Shown here piece after piece: positions 24,701 to 33,807 of a stretch of DNA of 64,000 nucleotides. Under the pieces are notes generated by a model that ran no database searches, had not been told where the DNA came from, and was given only the letters and a program-made list of their open reading frames with translations. The DNA is from Andreprevotia lacus DSM 23236. Its GTDB lineage: Bacteria > Pseudomonadota > Gammaproteobacteria > Burkholderiales > Chitinibacteraceae. Made by a program: the position numbers and the translations under genes. Position 1 is the stretch's first letter. Each line of letters opens with the position of its first letter. The stretch covers positions 62,001 to 126,000 of the forward strand of contig NZ_FWXD01000001.1 in NCBI RefSeq assembly GCF_900176275.1, written 5' to 3'.

Positions 24701-27637
24701 ATGAGCCCGGCTGAAAAAAAACGTCTGGATGCACGTTATCCACTGCACATTCACATATCCACGCTCTTCGTTGCGCTCATTGCGGTCTTTGCGCTGGTCA
24801 ACATTACTTATCAGTACCGACAAACCAGCCGCATGTTGCTGTCGGCCTCGGAGACCCTGTTTGCCCGAATCGGCGCGCATACGGTGCAAACCATACAGTC
24901 GCGCTACGAACCGACCAAGCTGGCGGTTGATTTGCTGGCTCATCAGCAGGTGATGTTTGCCGGGTCATTGCGCGAACGTTTGCAGAGCCTGCCTTATTTT
25001 GTTGAGGCGTTGCGTGGTGATTTCGGCTTGTCATCGGTTTATGTCGGTTATGAGAGCGGCGATTTTTTCCTGGTGCGGCGCATTGATCGCTCTCCTCTGC
25101 TGATGCAGCGGTTTGATGCGCCGGCGGGCAGCGTGTTCATGGTGCAGAGCGTGGAGCGGCATGAGGGTGGCACCGAGGGGCGCTATCTGTTTTTCGACGA
25201 CAAGCTGCAATTGATGCGTGACAGCCCTCAATCCGATTATCAGTTCGATCCGCGTGGCCGCCCCTGGTATCAGGAAGCAACACGGCGTGGGGCTTTGTAT
25301 GTGACAGAGCCTTATCTGTTTTTCAGCAGCAAGGAGGTGGGGACCACTTTTGCCCGCCCGGCCGAAAACGGCGATGCTGTTGTCGCGGCAGACATCACGC
25401 TGGCCGAATTGAGCAACCTGCTATCCAGCCAGGAAGTGACGCCCAGCGCGGAGCTGGCCCTGGTCGGCGGCTCGAATGACGTCATTGCTTACAAGGACGC
25501 TGCGCGGCTGGTGCATCAGCAAAGTGACGGCGTGATCCAGCTGGCCAAGGTCAATGATCTGGCCATTCCGGCCCTGACCGCACTGGTGCAGCTGGACGGC
25601 CGGGCGCGCAATGGCGCCGAATTCACGGTGGGCGACCGGGAATGGCGTGGCTGGCTCGCCGCCATTCCGATGCCCGGCGGCAAGCCGGTGCACCTGGCAA
25701 TTGCAGCCCCGCAGGATGAACTGCTCAACGACGCTCTGGTTCTGCGCAGTCGTTCCATGCTGATCACGGCGGTGCTGGTTGCTGCGTCGATGCTGATCGC
25801 ACTGTGGCTGTCGCGCCTGGCTTCCAGCCCCATCCGGGCGCTGGTCGCCGAGGCGCGCGAAATCCAGGCGCTGCGCTTTGGCAGTCCGTTGCGGGTTCGT
25901 TCGCGCATTTTCGAGATCGATGAGCTGGCTCAGGCCATGGGCAAGATGAAGGCGACGATCCAGAACTTTCTGGATATCGGCAACGCGCTCGCCAGCGAGC
26001 GGCAGTTCGATTCGCTGCTTGCCCGCTTGTTGCAGGAAACCGCCGATATCGCGCAGGCCGAAGGTGGCGTCATCTACCTGCTGGAAACGGATGGCACGCT
26101 CAAGCCCGCGCAGGCGCTCTGGCATGATGAGGCGCTGGCGGATGAACTGCATCTGCCGCAATTGAGCGCAGACGATGTCGAGCATCCGGCGTGGCGCAGC
26201 TATCGTGAGGGGCGGGTGGACAATACCCTGCTGGATGCACTGGCGCTGGGTCTGCTGTTTGGTGGCATGGCGGAATTCGACTACCCGCTCAATGTACTGA
26301 CCGTGCCGCTGAAGAACCAGCAGGACGAATGCATTGGCATGCTGCTGTTGTTGCAGGATGACCGGCGCCAGCGTGCCGACGAGGCGCTGGTCGCGCTGGT
26401 CGAGGCGGTATCGGGCACGGCGGCGGTGGCCATCGAGACGCAGCGCTTGATCATGGAACAGAAAATGCTGCTCGAATCGTTCATCCAGTTGATTGCCGGT
26501 GCCATCGATGCCAAGAGCCCGTATACCGGCGGCCATTGCCAGCGCGTGCCCGAGCTGACCAAGATGCTGGCACGCGCGGCCGAGCGGCAGGTAGAAGGCC
26601 CGTATGCCGATTTTAACCTCGGCCCGGATGAGTGGGAGGAGCTGCACATCGCCGCCTGGCTGCACGATTGCGGCAAGGTCACCACGCCGGAATACGTGGT
26701 GGACAAGGCCACCAAGCTGGAAACGCTGTACGACCGCATCCACGAGGTACGCATGCGCTTCGAAGTGCTCAAGCGCGATGCCGAAATCGATTACTGGCAT
26801 GCCGTGGTGGCCGGCGGCGATCCGGCACGGCTCAAGAGCATGCTGGAGGAGGAGCTGCGGCAGCTGGATGAGGATTTTGCCTTCATTGCCGAGTGCAATG
26901 TCGGCGGCGAATTCATGGCGCCGGAAAAAATCAGTCGCTTGAAGGACATTGCCGCGCTGACTTGGCGGCGCACCTTGTCCGACCGCATCGGCATCTCGCA
27001 CGAAGAAGCCGAACGCAAGGCGCAACAGCCCGAGCCGGAGCTGCCGGCCGTGGAGCCTTTGCTGGCTGATCGCATCGATCATGTCTTTGCGCGCGGCGCG
27101 CGCGACCAGCTGCCGCAGGGGCACGGCTTTGATATGAAAGTGCCCGAGCATCTGTACAACCGGGGCGAGATTTACAACCTGAGCGTGGCGCGCGGCACCC
27201 TGAGTGAGGAAGAACGTTACAAGATCAACGAGCACATCGTGCAGACCATCGTCATGCTCAACAAGCTGCCGTTCCCGCGCCACCTGCGGCGCGTGCCCGA
27301 AATCGCCGGCGGCCACCACGAGAAAATGGATGGCAGCGGCTATCCGAAACGGCTGACGCGGGACGAGATGAGCATTGCCGCCCGCATGATGGCGATTGCC
27401 GACATTTTCGAGGCGCTGACGGCCATCGACCGGCCGTACAAGAAGGGAAAGACCTTGTCCGAATCGCTGAAAATCATGGTGGGCATGGCCAAGGGGGCAC
27501 ACGTTGATCCGGACTTGTTCCGCCTTTTTGTGCAAGGACGGGTGTATCTGGAATACGCTGAACGATATATGCAGCCGCAACAACTGGATGAGGTGGACGA
27601 GGCCGCCCTGCTGGCCGAGTTGCCGACGGCTGCCTGA
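24701..27637 (+). CDS. Membrane receptor with HD-GYP phosphodiesterase domain
   Basis: A 978-residue protein with a membrane helix at about 19-38, an extracytoplasmic Cache-like sensor (about 40-350, with FDPRGRPWYQEA), a second helix (352-370), HAMP (about 371-423), a GAF domain (about 424-580), and a C-terminal HD-GYP domain. The catalytic parts are HDCGKV (655-660), H845 in LSEEERYKINEHI, and HHEKMDGSGYP (872-882). About 185 residues separate the HD pair from H845, far more than usual, so an inserted region of about 150 residues splits the domain. It should hydrolyse cyclic-di-GMP. The ATG at 24701 follows GGACAGAGTGTTCC. Confidence 0.9.
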   Translation: MSPAEKKRLDARYPLHIHISTLFVALIAVFALVNITYQYRQTSRMLLSASETLFARIGAHTVQTIQSRYEPTKLAVDLLAHQQVMFAGSLRERLQSLPYFVEALRGDFGLSSVYVGYESGDFFLVRRIDRSPLLMQRFDAPAGSVFMVQSVERHEGGTEGRYLFFDDKLQLMRDSPQSDYQFDPRGRPWYQEATRRGALYVTEPYLFFSSKEVGTTFARPAENGDAVVAADITLAELSNLLSSQEVTPSAELALVGGSNDVIAYKDAARLVHQQSDGVIQLAKVNDLAIPALTALVQLDGRARNGAEFTVGDREWRGWLAAIPMPGGKPVHLAIAAPQDELLNDALVLRSRSMLITAVLVAASMLIALWLSRLASSPIRALVAEAREIQALRFGSPLRVRSRIFEIDELAQAMGKMKATIQNFLDIGNALASERQFDSLLARLLQETADIAQAEGGVIYLLETDGTLKPAQALWHDEALADELHLPQLSADDVEHPAWRSYREGRVDNTLLDALALGLLFGGMAEFDYPLNVLTVPLKNQQDECIGMLLLLQDDRRQRADEALVALVEAVSGTAAVAIETQRLIMEQKMLLESFIQLIAGAIDAKSPYTGGHCQRVPELTKMLARAAERQVEGPYADFNLGPDEWEELHIAAWLHDCGKVTTPEYVVDKATKLETLYDRIHEVRMRFEVLKRDAEIDYWHAVVAGGDPARLKSMLEEELRQLDEDFAFIAECNVGGEFMAPEKISRLKDIAALTWRRTLSDRIGISHEEAERKAQQPEPELPAVEPLLADRIDHVFARGARDQLPQGHGFDMKVPEHLYNRGEIYNLSVARGTLSEEERYKINEHIVQTIVMLNKLPFPRHLRRVPEIAGGHHEKMDGSGYPKRLTRDEMSIAARMMAIADIFEALTAIDRPYKKGKTLSESLKIMVGMAKGAHVDPDLFRLFVQGRVYLEYAERYMQPQQLDEVDEAALLAELPTAA

Positions 27638-27657
27638 CGCGCGGGCGGGAGATGGTC

Positions 27658-28050
27658 ATGAACGACGAGCAGCAGATACATGATTTTCTGGCCCGCTGGC
27701 GCAGTGCGACGCTGGCCGGCGACGTGGATGCCTTGCGGGCCATGTGCGCCGAAGACGCGCTGTTCCTGCAACCCGGCCAGGCGCCGATGCGCGGTGCGGC
27801 TGCATTTGCCGATGCGTTCCGCATTGCCATTGCGCAGTTTTCCATCGACTACAGCGTGCAGGTCGAGGAGGTGCGCATCCTGGGTGACCATGCCAGCTGC
27901 TGGGCCACGCTCGTGGTTACCGCAACGCCGCGGGCCGGGGGTGATCCCAGGCAGCGCGCCGGCCACACGCTGACCCTGTTCGAGCGCCGTGACGGTCGCT
28001 GGCTGCTGAGCCGCGACGCCAACATGCTGGTGGCCGTACCGCAGGTTTGA
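27658..28050 (+). CDS. NTF2-like (SgcJ/DUF4440) protein
   Basis: A 130-residue NTF2-like fold: WRSATLAGDVDALRAMCAED, MRGAAAFADAFRIAIAQFSI and HTLTLFERRDGRWLLSRDAN. Members of the SgcJ/EcaC/DUF4440 group bind small molecules or act as isomerases, but function here is unknown. The ATG at 27658 has GGGAG six bases upstream; the in-frame ATG at 27652 is too close to it. It lies 20 bp after the HD-GYP gene. Confidence 0.8.
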   Translation: MNDEQQIHDFLARWRSATLAGDVDALRAMCAEDALFLQPGQAPMRGAAAFADAFRIAIAQFSIDYSVQVEEVRILGDHASCWATLVVTATPRAGGDPRQRAGHTLTLFERRDGRWLLSRDANMLVAVPQV

Positions 28051-28183
28051 GCGCCTTGGGTATCCGTTGGGCATTGCGGCGGGCCAACCTGCAGCCCGGA
28101 CCCGCATGACACGGGCTACTGGCTGGTTTTAGGGGGCGGCGGCGTGCCTCCGCGTTGCCCCGTGCGCTCGCACTTGCCGCAGC

Positions 28184-29155
28184 TCACGGCAGCGGCACGT
28201 ATTGCACATCGAATGGCACATGCAGCGGTACCGTCTGCTTGGCCAGCGTGCGCTGGATCAGCAGCCCGTATTTCGATTCGATGAAGGCAATCCTGTTGCC
28301 TACCATTGCGCCGGATGACGGGTCGTTCAGCCCTGCCACCAGCGTGGTCGTGCTGGCTTGGGTGCCGTTGATGCGCACGCTGCTGATCTGGCCACCATAC
28401 GGGCCGTCGTTACCGAAGGCATTGCTTTCGAACACCACCAGCCGCTTGGGGCCGGCGCTGCGGATGGCATCGGCATTCTTCAAAGCACGGTCGACGGCGA
28501 TTTTGTCCAGCGGGCCGGGCTGGCCATCAGCCTTGATGCTCAGCCGCCACAGCGCTGCTTCGGCTGTGACGGCGCTGAAGTAAAGCGTGCGGTCGTCTTC
28601 CAGCGTGATGCCGTTCAGGTAAAAGCCCTCCTTGCCGGCGGGATAGGCTGCGTCGTGCCACCAGATGGTCAATTCATCGGCACCCTTACCCAAGCGCAGG
28701 ATGCGCGGGTTTTTCGAGTCGCTCACATACAGGTTGCCGGCGCTGTCCTGGGCCAGGTCGTTGCAGTAGCCGTTGTCCGGCAAGGGGTAGCTCGCCAGCG
28801 GCTTGCCGCTGGCAAGGTCGTAGCGCTTGAGCGCACTGGGTGTCTGCGGCACGGTGGTAAACCCCATATTGCCCGAGCACACCCACAGGCTGTGGCCGGT
28901 TTCGTCGACCAGCACGCCTTGCGCATTGGCCAGACCGTTGCTGCCGGGCGGGACCAGGATTTCCGGTGTATCGCTGCCGGGGCGCAGGCGGGCAACGGCA
29001 CCCTGGCGCCAGCTGCCGACATAGAGCGTGCCATCGCTGGCTGCGGCGACGCTTTCCGGATACCAGTCCTCCGGCAAGGGCAGCGGCGCAGCGGCCAGCA
29101 GCGGCCGTGCCGACAGCAGGGTCAGCAAGGTGAAAACAACAGAAGGGATACGCAT
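28184..29155 (-). CDS. Exported SMP-30/gluconolactonase-like beta-propeller
   Basis: A 323-residue protein with a signal peptide (MRIPSVVFTLLTLLSARPLL) and the SMP-30/gluconolactonase-like six-bladed propeller pattern: LPEDWYPESVAAASDGTLYV, LVDETGHSLWVCSGN, YCNDLAQDSAGNLYVSDSKN, KEGFYLNGITLEDDRTLYFS. Relatives hydrolyse lactones or bind metal; the substrate is unknown. The ATG at 29155 follows GGAGCACTGTC. It is divergent from the LysR gene at 29253 and is its likeliest target. Upstream of its stop, 28051-28183 has no gene. Confidence 0.82.
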   Translation of the reverse strand: MRIPSVVFTLLTLLSARPLLAAAPLPLPEDWYPESVAAASDGTLYVGSWRQGAVARLRPGSDTPEILVPPGSNGLANAQGVLVDETGHSLWVCSGNMGFTTVPQTPSALKRYDLASGKPLASYPLPDNGYCNDLAQDSAGNLYVSDSKNPRILRLGKGADELTIWWHDAAYPAGKEGFYLNGITLEDDRTLYFSAVTAEAALWRLSIKADGQPGPLDKIAVDRALKNADAIRSAGPKRLVVFESNAFGNDGPYGGQISSVRINGTQASTTTLVAGLNDPSSGAMVGNRIAFIESKYGLLIQRTLAKQTVPLHVPFDVQYVPLP

Positions 29156-29194
29156 GACAGTGCTCCACAAGCAAGGAGCCACCAGTTTCTTTTC

Positions 29195-29210
29195 ATCACC
29201 CTGCTTTGAT
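29195..29210. promoter_or_regulatory. Candidate LysR-box in the divergent intergenic region
   Basis: ATCA (29195-29198) and TGAT (29207-29210) form an inverted repeat with an 8-bp centre, close to the T-N11-A pattern bound by LysR regulators. It sits between the SMP-30-like gene and the LysR gene. The call rests on position and symmetry only. Confidence 0.35.
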
Positions 29211-29252
29211 AAAGTGGCACTGGCTTGAAAGAATCGGAAGCAAGGGTTTTGA

Positions 29253-30170
29253 ATGGATAAATTAACCAGCATGGCCGTGTTCGTGCAGGTGGCCGAGAAG
29301 GGCAGCTTTGCCGCCGTGGCCGATGGTTTTGGCCTGTCCACCACCATGATTGCCAATCATGTGCGTGCACTGGAGAGCGAGCTGGGCGCAAAGCTCATCG
29401 TGCGTACCACGCGCCGCCATCATCTGACCGAGGTGGGCCAGCTGTATCTGGCGCGCTGCCGCGATGTGCTGGCCAGCGTGGCGATGGCGGATCGCGTCGG
29501 CGATACGCTGCGGGCCGAGCCGCAGGGCACGGTGCGCATGACCGCGCCGGTGACCTATGGCGCGCACAAGCTGGTGCCGGTGCTGGGCGCGTATATGGCG
29601 CGCCATCCGCAGGTGAAGGTGGAGCTGGTGCTGAGTGATCAGGTGGCCGATCTGGTCGAGCAGGGCTTCGAGCTGGCGATACGCTCGGGCGAGATTGATG
29701 CCGGCCCGCTGGTGGCGCGTGCGCTGCACCAGTCCACCATGCTGGCCGTTGCCAGCCCGGCCTATCTGCAACGGCACGGCACGCCACAACACCCCGCCGA
29801 ACTGGTGGAGCATGATTGCCTCGGCTTCATGGCCTGGGGGCGCGAGCCGGTATGGCGTTTCAGCCGTGGCGAGGAGACGGCCCACATCCCGGTGCAGGGG
29901 CGCATGCGCACCAACAACGGCCAGGCGCTGCGTGCGGCGGCACTGGCCGGCATGGGCATCGTCGTGCAGGCCGACGTGCTGCTGGAGGACGATATTGCCA
30001 GCGGGCGGCTAGTGCACCTGTTGCCCGACTGGGCCTTGCCCGCGCGCACCATCTACCTGCTGCGCACGCGCGATCTGCAGCCCACGCCCAAGTTGCGCAG
30101 CCTGATCGACTTCCTGGTGGTGCATCTGGGCGGGCGGCCTGCGGTGGCTGGCGATGATTTTGTCGACTAA
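29253..30170 (+). CDS. LysR-family transcriptional regulator
   Basis: A 305-residue LysR regulator. The N-terminal helix-turn-helix reads MDKLTSMAVFVQVAEKGSF and AAVADGFGLSTTMIANHVRA, ending in RTTRRHHLTEVGQLYLAR. The C-terminal domain is the two-lobed effector-binding fold with PVTYGAHKLVPVLGAYMARH. The ligand is unknown. It starts 98 bp from the divergent SMP-30-like gene, the common arrangement for a LysR activator and its target. Confidence 0.92.
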   Translation: MDKLTSMAVFVQVAEKGSFAAVADGFGLSTTMIANHVRALESELGAKLIVRTTRRHHLTEVGQLYLARCRDVLASVAMADRVGDTLRAEPQGTVRMTAPVTYGAHKLVPVLGAYMARHPQVKVELVLSDQVADLVEQGFELAIRSGEIDAGPLVARALHQSTMLAVASPAYLQRHGTPQHPAELVEHDCLGFMAWGREPVWRFSRGEETAHIPVQGRMRTNNGQALRAAALAGMGIVVQADVLLEDDIASGRLVHLLPDWALPARTIYLLRTRDLQPTPKLRSLIDFLVVHLGGRPAVAGDDFVD

Positions 30171-30212
30171 TCTTGGGTGGTGCGCCGACTGTGCGCCTTT
30201 TATGGAGTTGGT

Positions 30213-30782
30213 ATGCCCCTGGTGATTTTTCTATGCCTGCTGCTGGTCGTGTTCCTCTACCTGGTCTCGATCTACAACAATCTGGTATCGCTCAAGCATG
30301 GCGTGAGCCGTGCGTGGGCCAACATCGACGTGCTGCTCAAGCAGCGGCATGACGAGTTGCTCAAGCTGGTCGAGGTCTGCCGGCATTACATGCAGTTCGA
30401 GGCATCCACGCTTGATGCCGTCATGCAGGCGCGTGCCGGTGTGGCGCGGGCGCGTGAAACCGGCAATATCGCCGCGCTGGGGCTGGCCGAAGGCGAGCTG
30501 CGCGCCGGCCTGAGCGCGCTGTATGCCACCGTGGAGGCTTATCCACAGCTGCGCAGCAGCGATCAGTTCACCCATCTGGCAGCCCGCATCACCGAGCTGG
30601 AAACCAGCATTGCCGACCGGCGCGAGGTCTACAACGACGCAGTCAACGCCAACAACGTGCGCATCGACCAGTTTCCCAACATCGTGATTGCGCGGCAATG
30701 CGGCTTTCGTGCCGCGCTGTTGCTGCAATTCGCTGCACCGGAAAAGAGCGACATCAATCTGGACAAGGCTTTCAAATCTTGA
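30213..30782 (+). CDS. LemA-family protein
   Basis: A 189-residue LemA protein with an N-terminal membrane anchor (MPLVIFLCLLLVVFLYLVSI), then the LemA helical bundle: NNLVSLKHGVSRAWANIDVL, LKQRHDELLKLVEVCRHYMQ and ITELETSIADRREVYNDAVN. The ATG at 30213 follows GGAGTTGGT; an in-frame codon at 30177 has no ribosome site. The family is widespread and membrane-anchored, without a firm function. The next gene encodes a GIDE-like protein, a frequent neighbour of lemA. Confidence 0.92.
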   Translation: MPLVIFLCLLLVVFLYLVSIYNNLVSLKHGVSRAWANIDVLLKQRHDELLKLVEVCRHYMQFEASTLDAVMQARAGVARARETGNIAALGLAEGELRAGLSALYATVEAYPQLRSSDQFTHLAARITELETSIADRREVYNDAVNANNVRIDQFPNIVIARQCGFRAALLLQFAAPEKSDINLDKAFKS

Positions 30783-30819
30783 GCCGGGTTGTCCTGCTGG
30801 CGCACGGGTCTAGCGTGCC

Positions 30820-31800
30820 ATGCAGATGAACCGTAACAGGCTCACCGAGGTTGGCGCGGTCTTTCTGGCGCAGGCGGTCTTGCTGCTGCTGGGCTTGCTG
30901 ACGACCTATCTGCCATGGCGGCTTGCCATGATGGCACTTGCGGCATTGCTGAGCATCCTGGCCTGGCAGCGCTACCTTGGCCGGCGGCGTGCACTGGAAA
31001 ATACGCCGGAATCCCCGATTGCCTCCACCGCACAGGGGCTGGCCGTGCTTGCCGGGCGTGCCCGCGTGCACGGCGAATTGCAGCGCACGCCCAGCGGCGT
31101 GGACTGCGTGTGGTTCCGCTGCGTGCATGCCCGGGCGATGGGCAAGGATGTCTACAATCGCCGGCAATGGCGCATCGTGCGCCGCTGGCAAACCACCGAA
31201 CCCTTCCTGATCGCCGACGAACGCGGTGCATGCCTGATCGACCCCGCGCAGGCCGAATTCGATCTGCCCGAGCCGGAGCAGCACATACGCGGTGATGACT
31301 GTTTTCTGGAATGGGCCATCATGGAGCGCACCGCGCTGCACGCGTTCGGCCGGTTCAGCAGCGAGCTGCCGGATCGTCACTCGCCGCAGGCGGTGCGTGC
31401 CGCCGTTTCCGAGCGACTGAGCGACTGGAAGTCGGATCGGGTAGACCTGCTGCGGCGCTTTGACGCCGACGGCAATGGCGAGATCGATGTGCAGGAGTGG
31501 GAGCAGGCGCGGACCGCTGCCGCGCGCGAGGTAGAGACCGAGCGTATCCGCGCCGCCGCCGCCGAGGCCACGCATACACTGGGCAAGCCGGCGGGTTTGC
31601 CGTTGATCGTCAGCACGCGCGAGCTGGCCTTGCTCGGGCAGCGCTATCGGCGGATTGCAAGATGGTTCCTGCTCAGTACCTTTGCCATCCTGCTTGGCAT
31701 GTGGTGGTTTTACCATGATGCGGCACGCCAGCATCATCGCCGCCCCGTGGTGCATCAGTCGGCGCAGGTGCACGATGTGAGCGTGCCGAGGCTGGCATGA
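30820..31800 (+). CDS. GIDE-like membrane protein with EF-hand
   Basis: A 326-residue membrane protein with helices at about 12-30, 34-50 and 281-298. Residues about 60-180 form the GIDE-like domain (ARVHGELQRTPSGVDCVWFR, KPFLIADERGACLIDP context). Residues 215-226, DADGNGEIDVQE, make a complete EF-hand calcium-binding loop. In other bacteria LemA and GIDE proteins are neighbours. The start at 30820 or 30826 cannot be decided. It is downstream of lemA and likely co-transcribed. Confidence 0.75.
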   Translation: MQMNRNRLTEVGAVFLAQAVLLLLGLLTTYLPWRLAMMALAALLSILAWQRYLGRRRALENTPESPIASTAQGLAVLAGRARVHGELQRTPSGVDCVWFRCVHARAMGKDVYNRRQWRIVRRWQTTEPFLIADERGACLIDPAQAEFDLPEPEQHIRGDDCFLEWAIMERTALHAFGRFSSELPDRHSPQAVRAAVSERLSDWKSDRVDLLRRFDADGNGEIDVQEWEQARTAAAREVETERIRAAAAEATHTLGKPAGLPLIVSTRELALLGQRYRRIARWFLLSTFAILLGMWWFYHDAARQHHRRPVVHQSAQVHDVSVPRLA

Positions 31801-31974
31801 ACGCGCGTGCCCGATTCGGTCAGGATATGACCGGGCCAGGCCGCTGTTTCGTCTACAACCGCCGGGGAGCACCCGGTTTGGCCGGATACCTGATGCCGAT
31901 TGCCCACAGATAATTGGCAGGGTGGGCATAGCAGGCGCGGCGCAGTGCCGTAAAATAGGGGCCTTGTTCTCTGT

Positions 31975-33600
31975 ATGCCGGTTGTCATGAAAATCGCTCT
32001 TGCCCAGCTCAATCCCAAAGTCGGTGACCTTGCCGGTAATTTCGACCTGATCCTTGCCGCCATTGCCGATGCCCGCGCACAGGGTGCCGACATCATCGTG
32101 ACGCCCGAGCTGGCACTGTCCGGCTATCCGCCGGAAGACCTGCTGCTGCGGCCGAGCTTTCTCAAGCAATGCCAGCGGCTGATCGGCCGCATCATCGACG
32201 AGGTGGATGACATCACCGTGGTAATCGGTCACCCGCATGCAGCCGGTGGCGAGCGCTTCAATGCCGCCAGCGTGATCCGTGACGGCAAGGTGCTGGGTCG
32301 CTACGAAAAGATGCTGCTGCCCAATGACGAAGTGTTCGACGAGGTACGCTACTTCACCCCCGGCTATGCGCCGCTGGTATTCGAGCAGCAAACGCCCGAT
32401 GGCGTAGTCAACGTCGGCGTAGTGATCTGCGAGGATATCTGGGACATCGAGCCTGCCTCTGCCGCGCGCGACGAAGGCGCCGAATTGCTGTTGGTGCTTA
32501 ATGCCTCGCCGTATCACAAGGCCAAGCAACAGATGCGCCGCGACCAGGTGGTGGCCAACCGCGTGGATGAAACCGGCATCCCGATTGCCTATGTGAACAT
32601 GGTGGGCGGGCAGGACGAGCTGGTGTTCGACGGCCACTCATTTGCGCTCAACAAGGCAGCCGATCTGGTGGCGCAAGCCCCGGCCTTTGTGCCCGCCACC
32701 CTGCTGGTGGATTACCGCGATGGTGATTTGCAGTTTGGCGACGTGGCGGCCGATCTCGACGAGGTGGCCAGCGTTTACCAGGCGCTGGTGCTGGGGGTAA
32801 AGGACTATATCGGCAAGAACGGCTTCCCCGGTGTGCTACTGGGTTTGTCGGGCGGGATTGATTCCGCGCTCACCTTGGCGATTGCCGTCGATGCGCTGGG
32901 TGCCGACAAGGTGCACGCGGTGATGATGCCGTCGCGCTATACCGCTGATATTTCGGTGACCGATTCGCGCGAAATGATCGAATTGCTGGGTTGCCAGTAT
33001 TCCGAAATCGAAATCTGGCCGATGTACGAAGCCTTCATGGCGGGCCTGGCGCCGCACTTCGCCGGCCTGCCCATGGATGCCAGTGAGGAAAACCTGCAGA
33101 GCCGCATCCGTGGCACCTTGCTGATGGCGCTGTCCAACAAGAGCGGGCGCCTTGTGTTGACCACCGGCAACAAGAGCGAAATGACCACCGGCTATGCCAC
33201 GCTGTATGGCGACATGGCGGGCGGTTTTGCCGTGCTCAAGGATGTGGCCAAGACGCTGGTGTACAAGCTGTCCAACTGGCGCAATACGCAGGGCCGCGTG
33301 ATTCCCGAGCGCATCATCACCCGTCCGCCCAGCGCCGAGCTGCGCCCGGACCAGAAGGATCAGGATTCGCTGCCCGAATACGACATTCTGGACGCCATCC
33401 TGGCGCTGTATGTCGAGGAAAACCTCAGCCGTGACGAGATCAAGGCGCGCGGCTATGCCGGCGATGACGTTGACAAGGTGGTGCGCCTGCTGCGCATCAA
33501 TGAATACAAGCGCCGCCAGGCGCCGGTGGGGCCGCGCGTGACCAGCCGTGCTTTCGGCAAGGACTGGCGCATGCCGATCACCAATGGCTATCGCGACTGA
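31975..33600 (+). CDS. nadE: Glutamine-dependent NAD+ synthetase
   Basis: NadE makes NAD+ from nicotinic acid adenine dinucleotide, ATP and glutamine. The 541 residues show an N-terminal nitrilase-type glutaminase domain (TPELALSGYPPEDL with catalytic Glu, VVICEDIWD with catalytic Cys) and a C-terminal ATP-pyrophosphatase domain with the P-loop GLSGGIDSALTLAIAVDALG. Length is normal for the two-domain form. Start at 31975 or 31987 (in-frame ATGs) is open; the family N-terminus MKIALAQLNPKVGDL favours 31987. It is monocistronic, with a terminator at 33757. Confidence 0.95.
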   Translation: MPVVMKIALAQLNPKVGDLAGNFDLILAAIADARAQGADIIVTPELALSGYPPEDLLLRPSFLKQCQRLIGRIIDEVDDITVVIGHPHAAGGERFNAASVIRDGKVLGRYEKMLLPNDEVFDEVRYFTPGYAPLVFEQQTPDGVVNVGVVICEDIWDIEPASAARDEGAELLLVLNASPYHKAKQQMRRDQVVANRVDETGIPIAYVNMVGGQDELVFDGHSFALNKAADLVAQAPAFVPATLLVDYRDGDLQFGDVAADLDEVASVYQALVLGVKDYIGKNGFPGVLLGLSGGIDSALTLAIAVDALGADKVHAVMMPSRYTADISVTDSREMIELLGCQYSEIEIWPMYEAFMAGLAPHFAGLPMDASEENLQSRIRGTLLMALSNKSGRLVLTTGNKSEMTTGYATLYGDMAGGFAVLKDVAKTLVYKLSNWRNTQGRVIPERIITRPPSAELRPDQKDQDSLPEYDILDAILALYVEENLSRDEIKARGYAGDDVDKVVRLLRINEYKRRQAPVGPRVTSRAFGKDWRMPITNGYRD

Positions 33601-33756
33601 GCGTCTACGCGGGTTCTCGGGGCGCGATCCAGCCGCGGGCGGTATCAGGAGGCCGGCATGGCCGGGTTTTCGCTGTTCATGGTGTTCGCAACCGCGACGT
33701 GTTCCGCTACCGCTCTCGCCGCCGCGCGCTAGTGGCGCCGCTTGGGCTGGCACAGC

Positions 33757-33783
33757 AAAACGGCAGCTTGCGCTGCCGTTTGT
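33757..33783. terminator. Bidirectional intrinsic terminator
   Basis: ACGGCAGC (33760-33767) pairs with GCTGCCGT (33772-33779) around TTGC, with A4 before and T3 after. It ends nadE and the convergent TetR gene. Confidence 0.85.
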
Positions 33784-33807
33784 TCATTCAGGAGTGGGAA
33801 AAACCGC

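Noticed and set aside
25421-27583. Long minus-strand open frame inside the HD-GYP gene
   Set aside because: Opposite-strand shadow of a clear multi-domain receptor gene.
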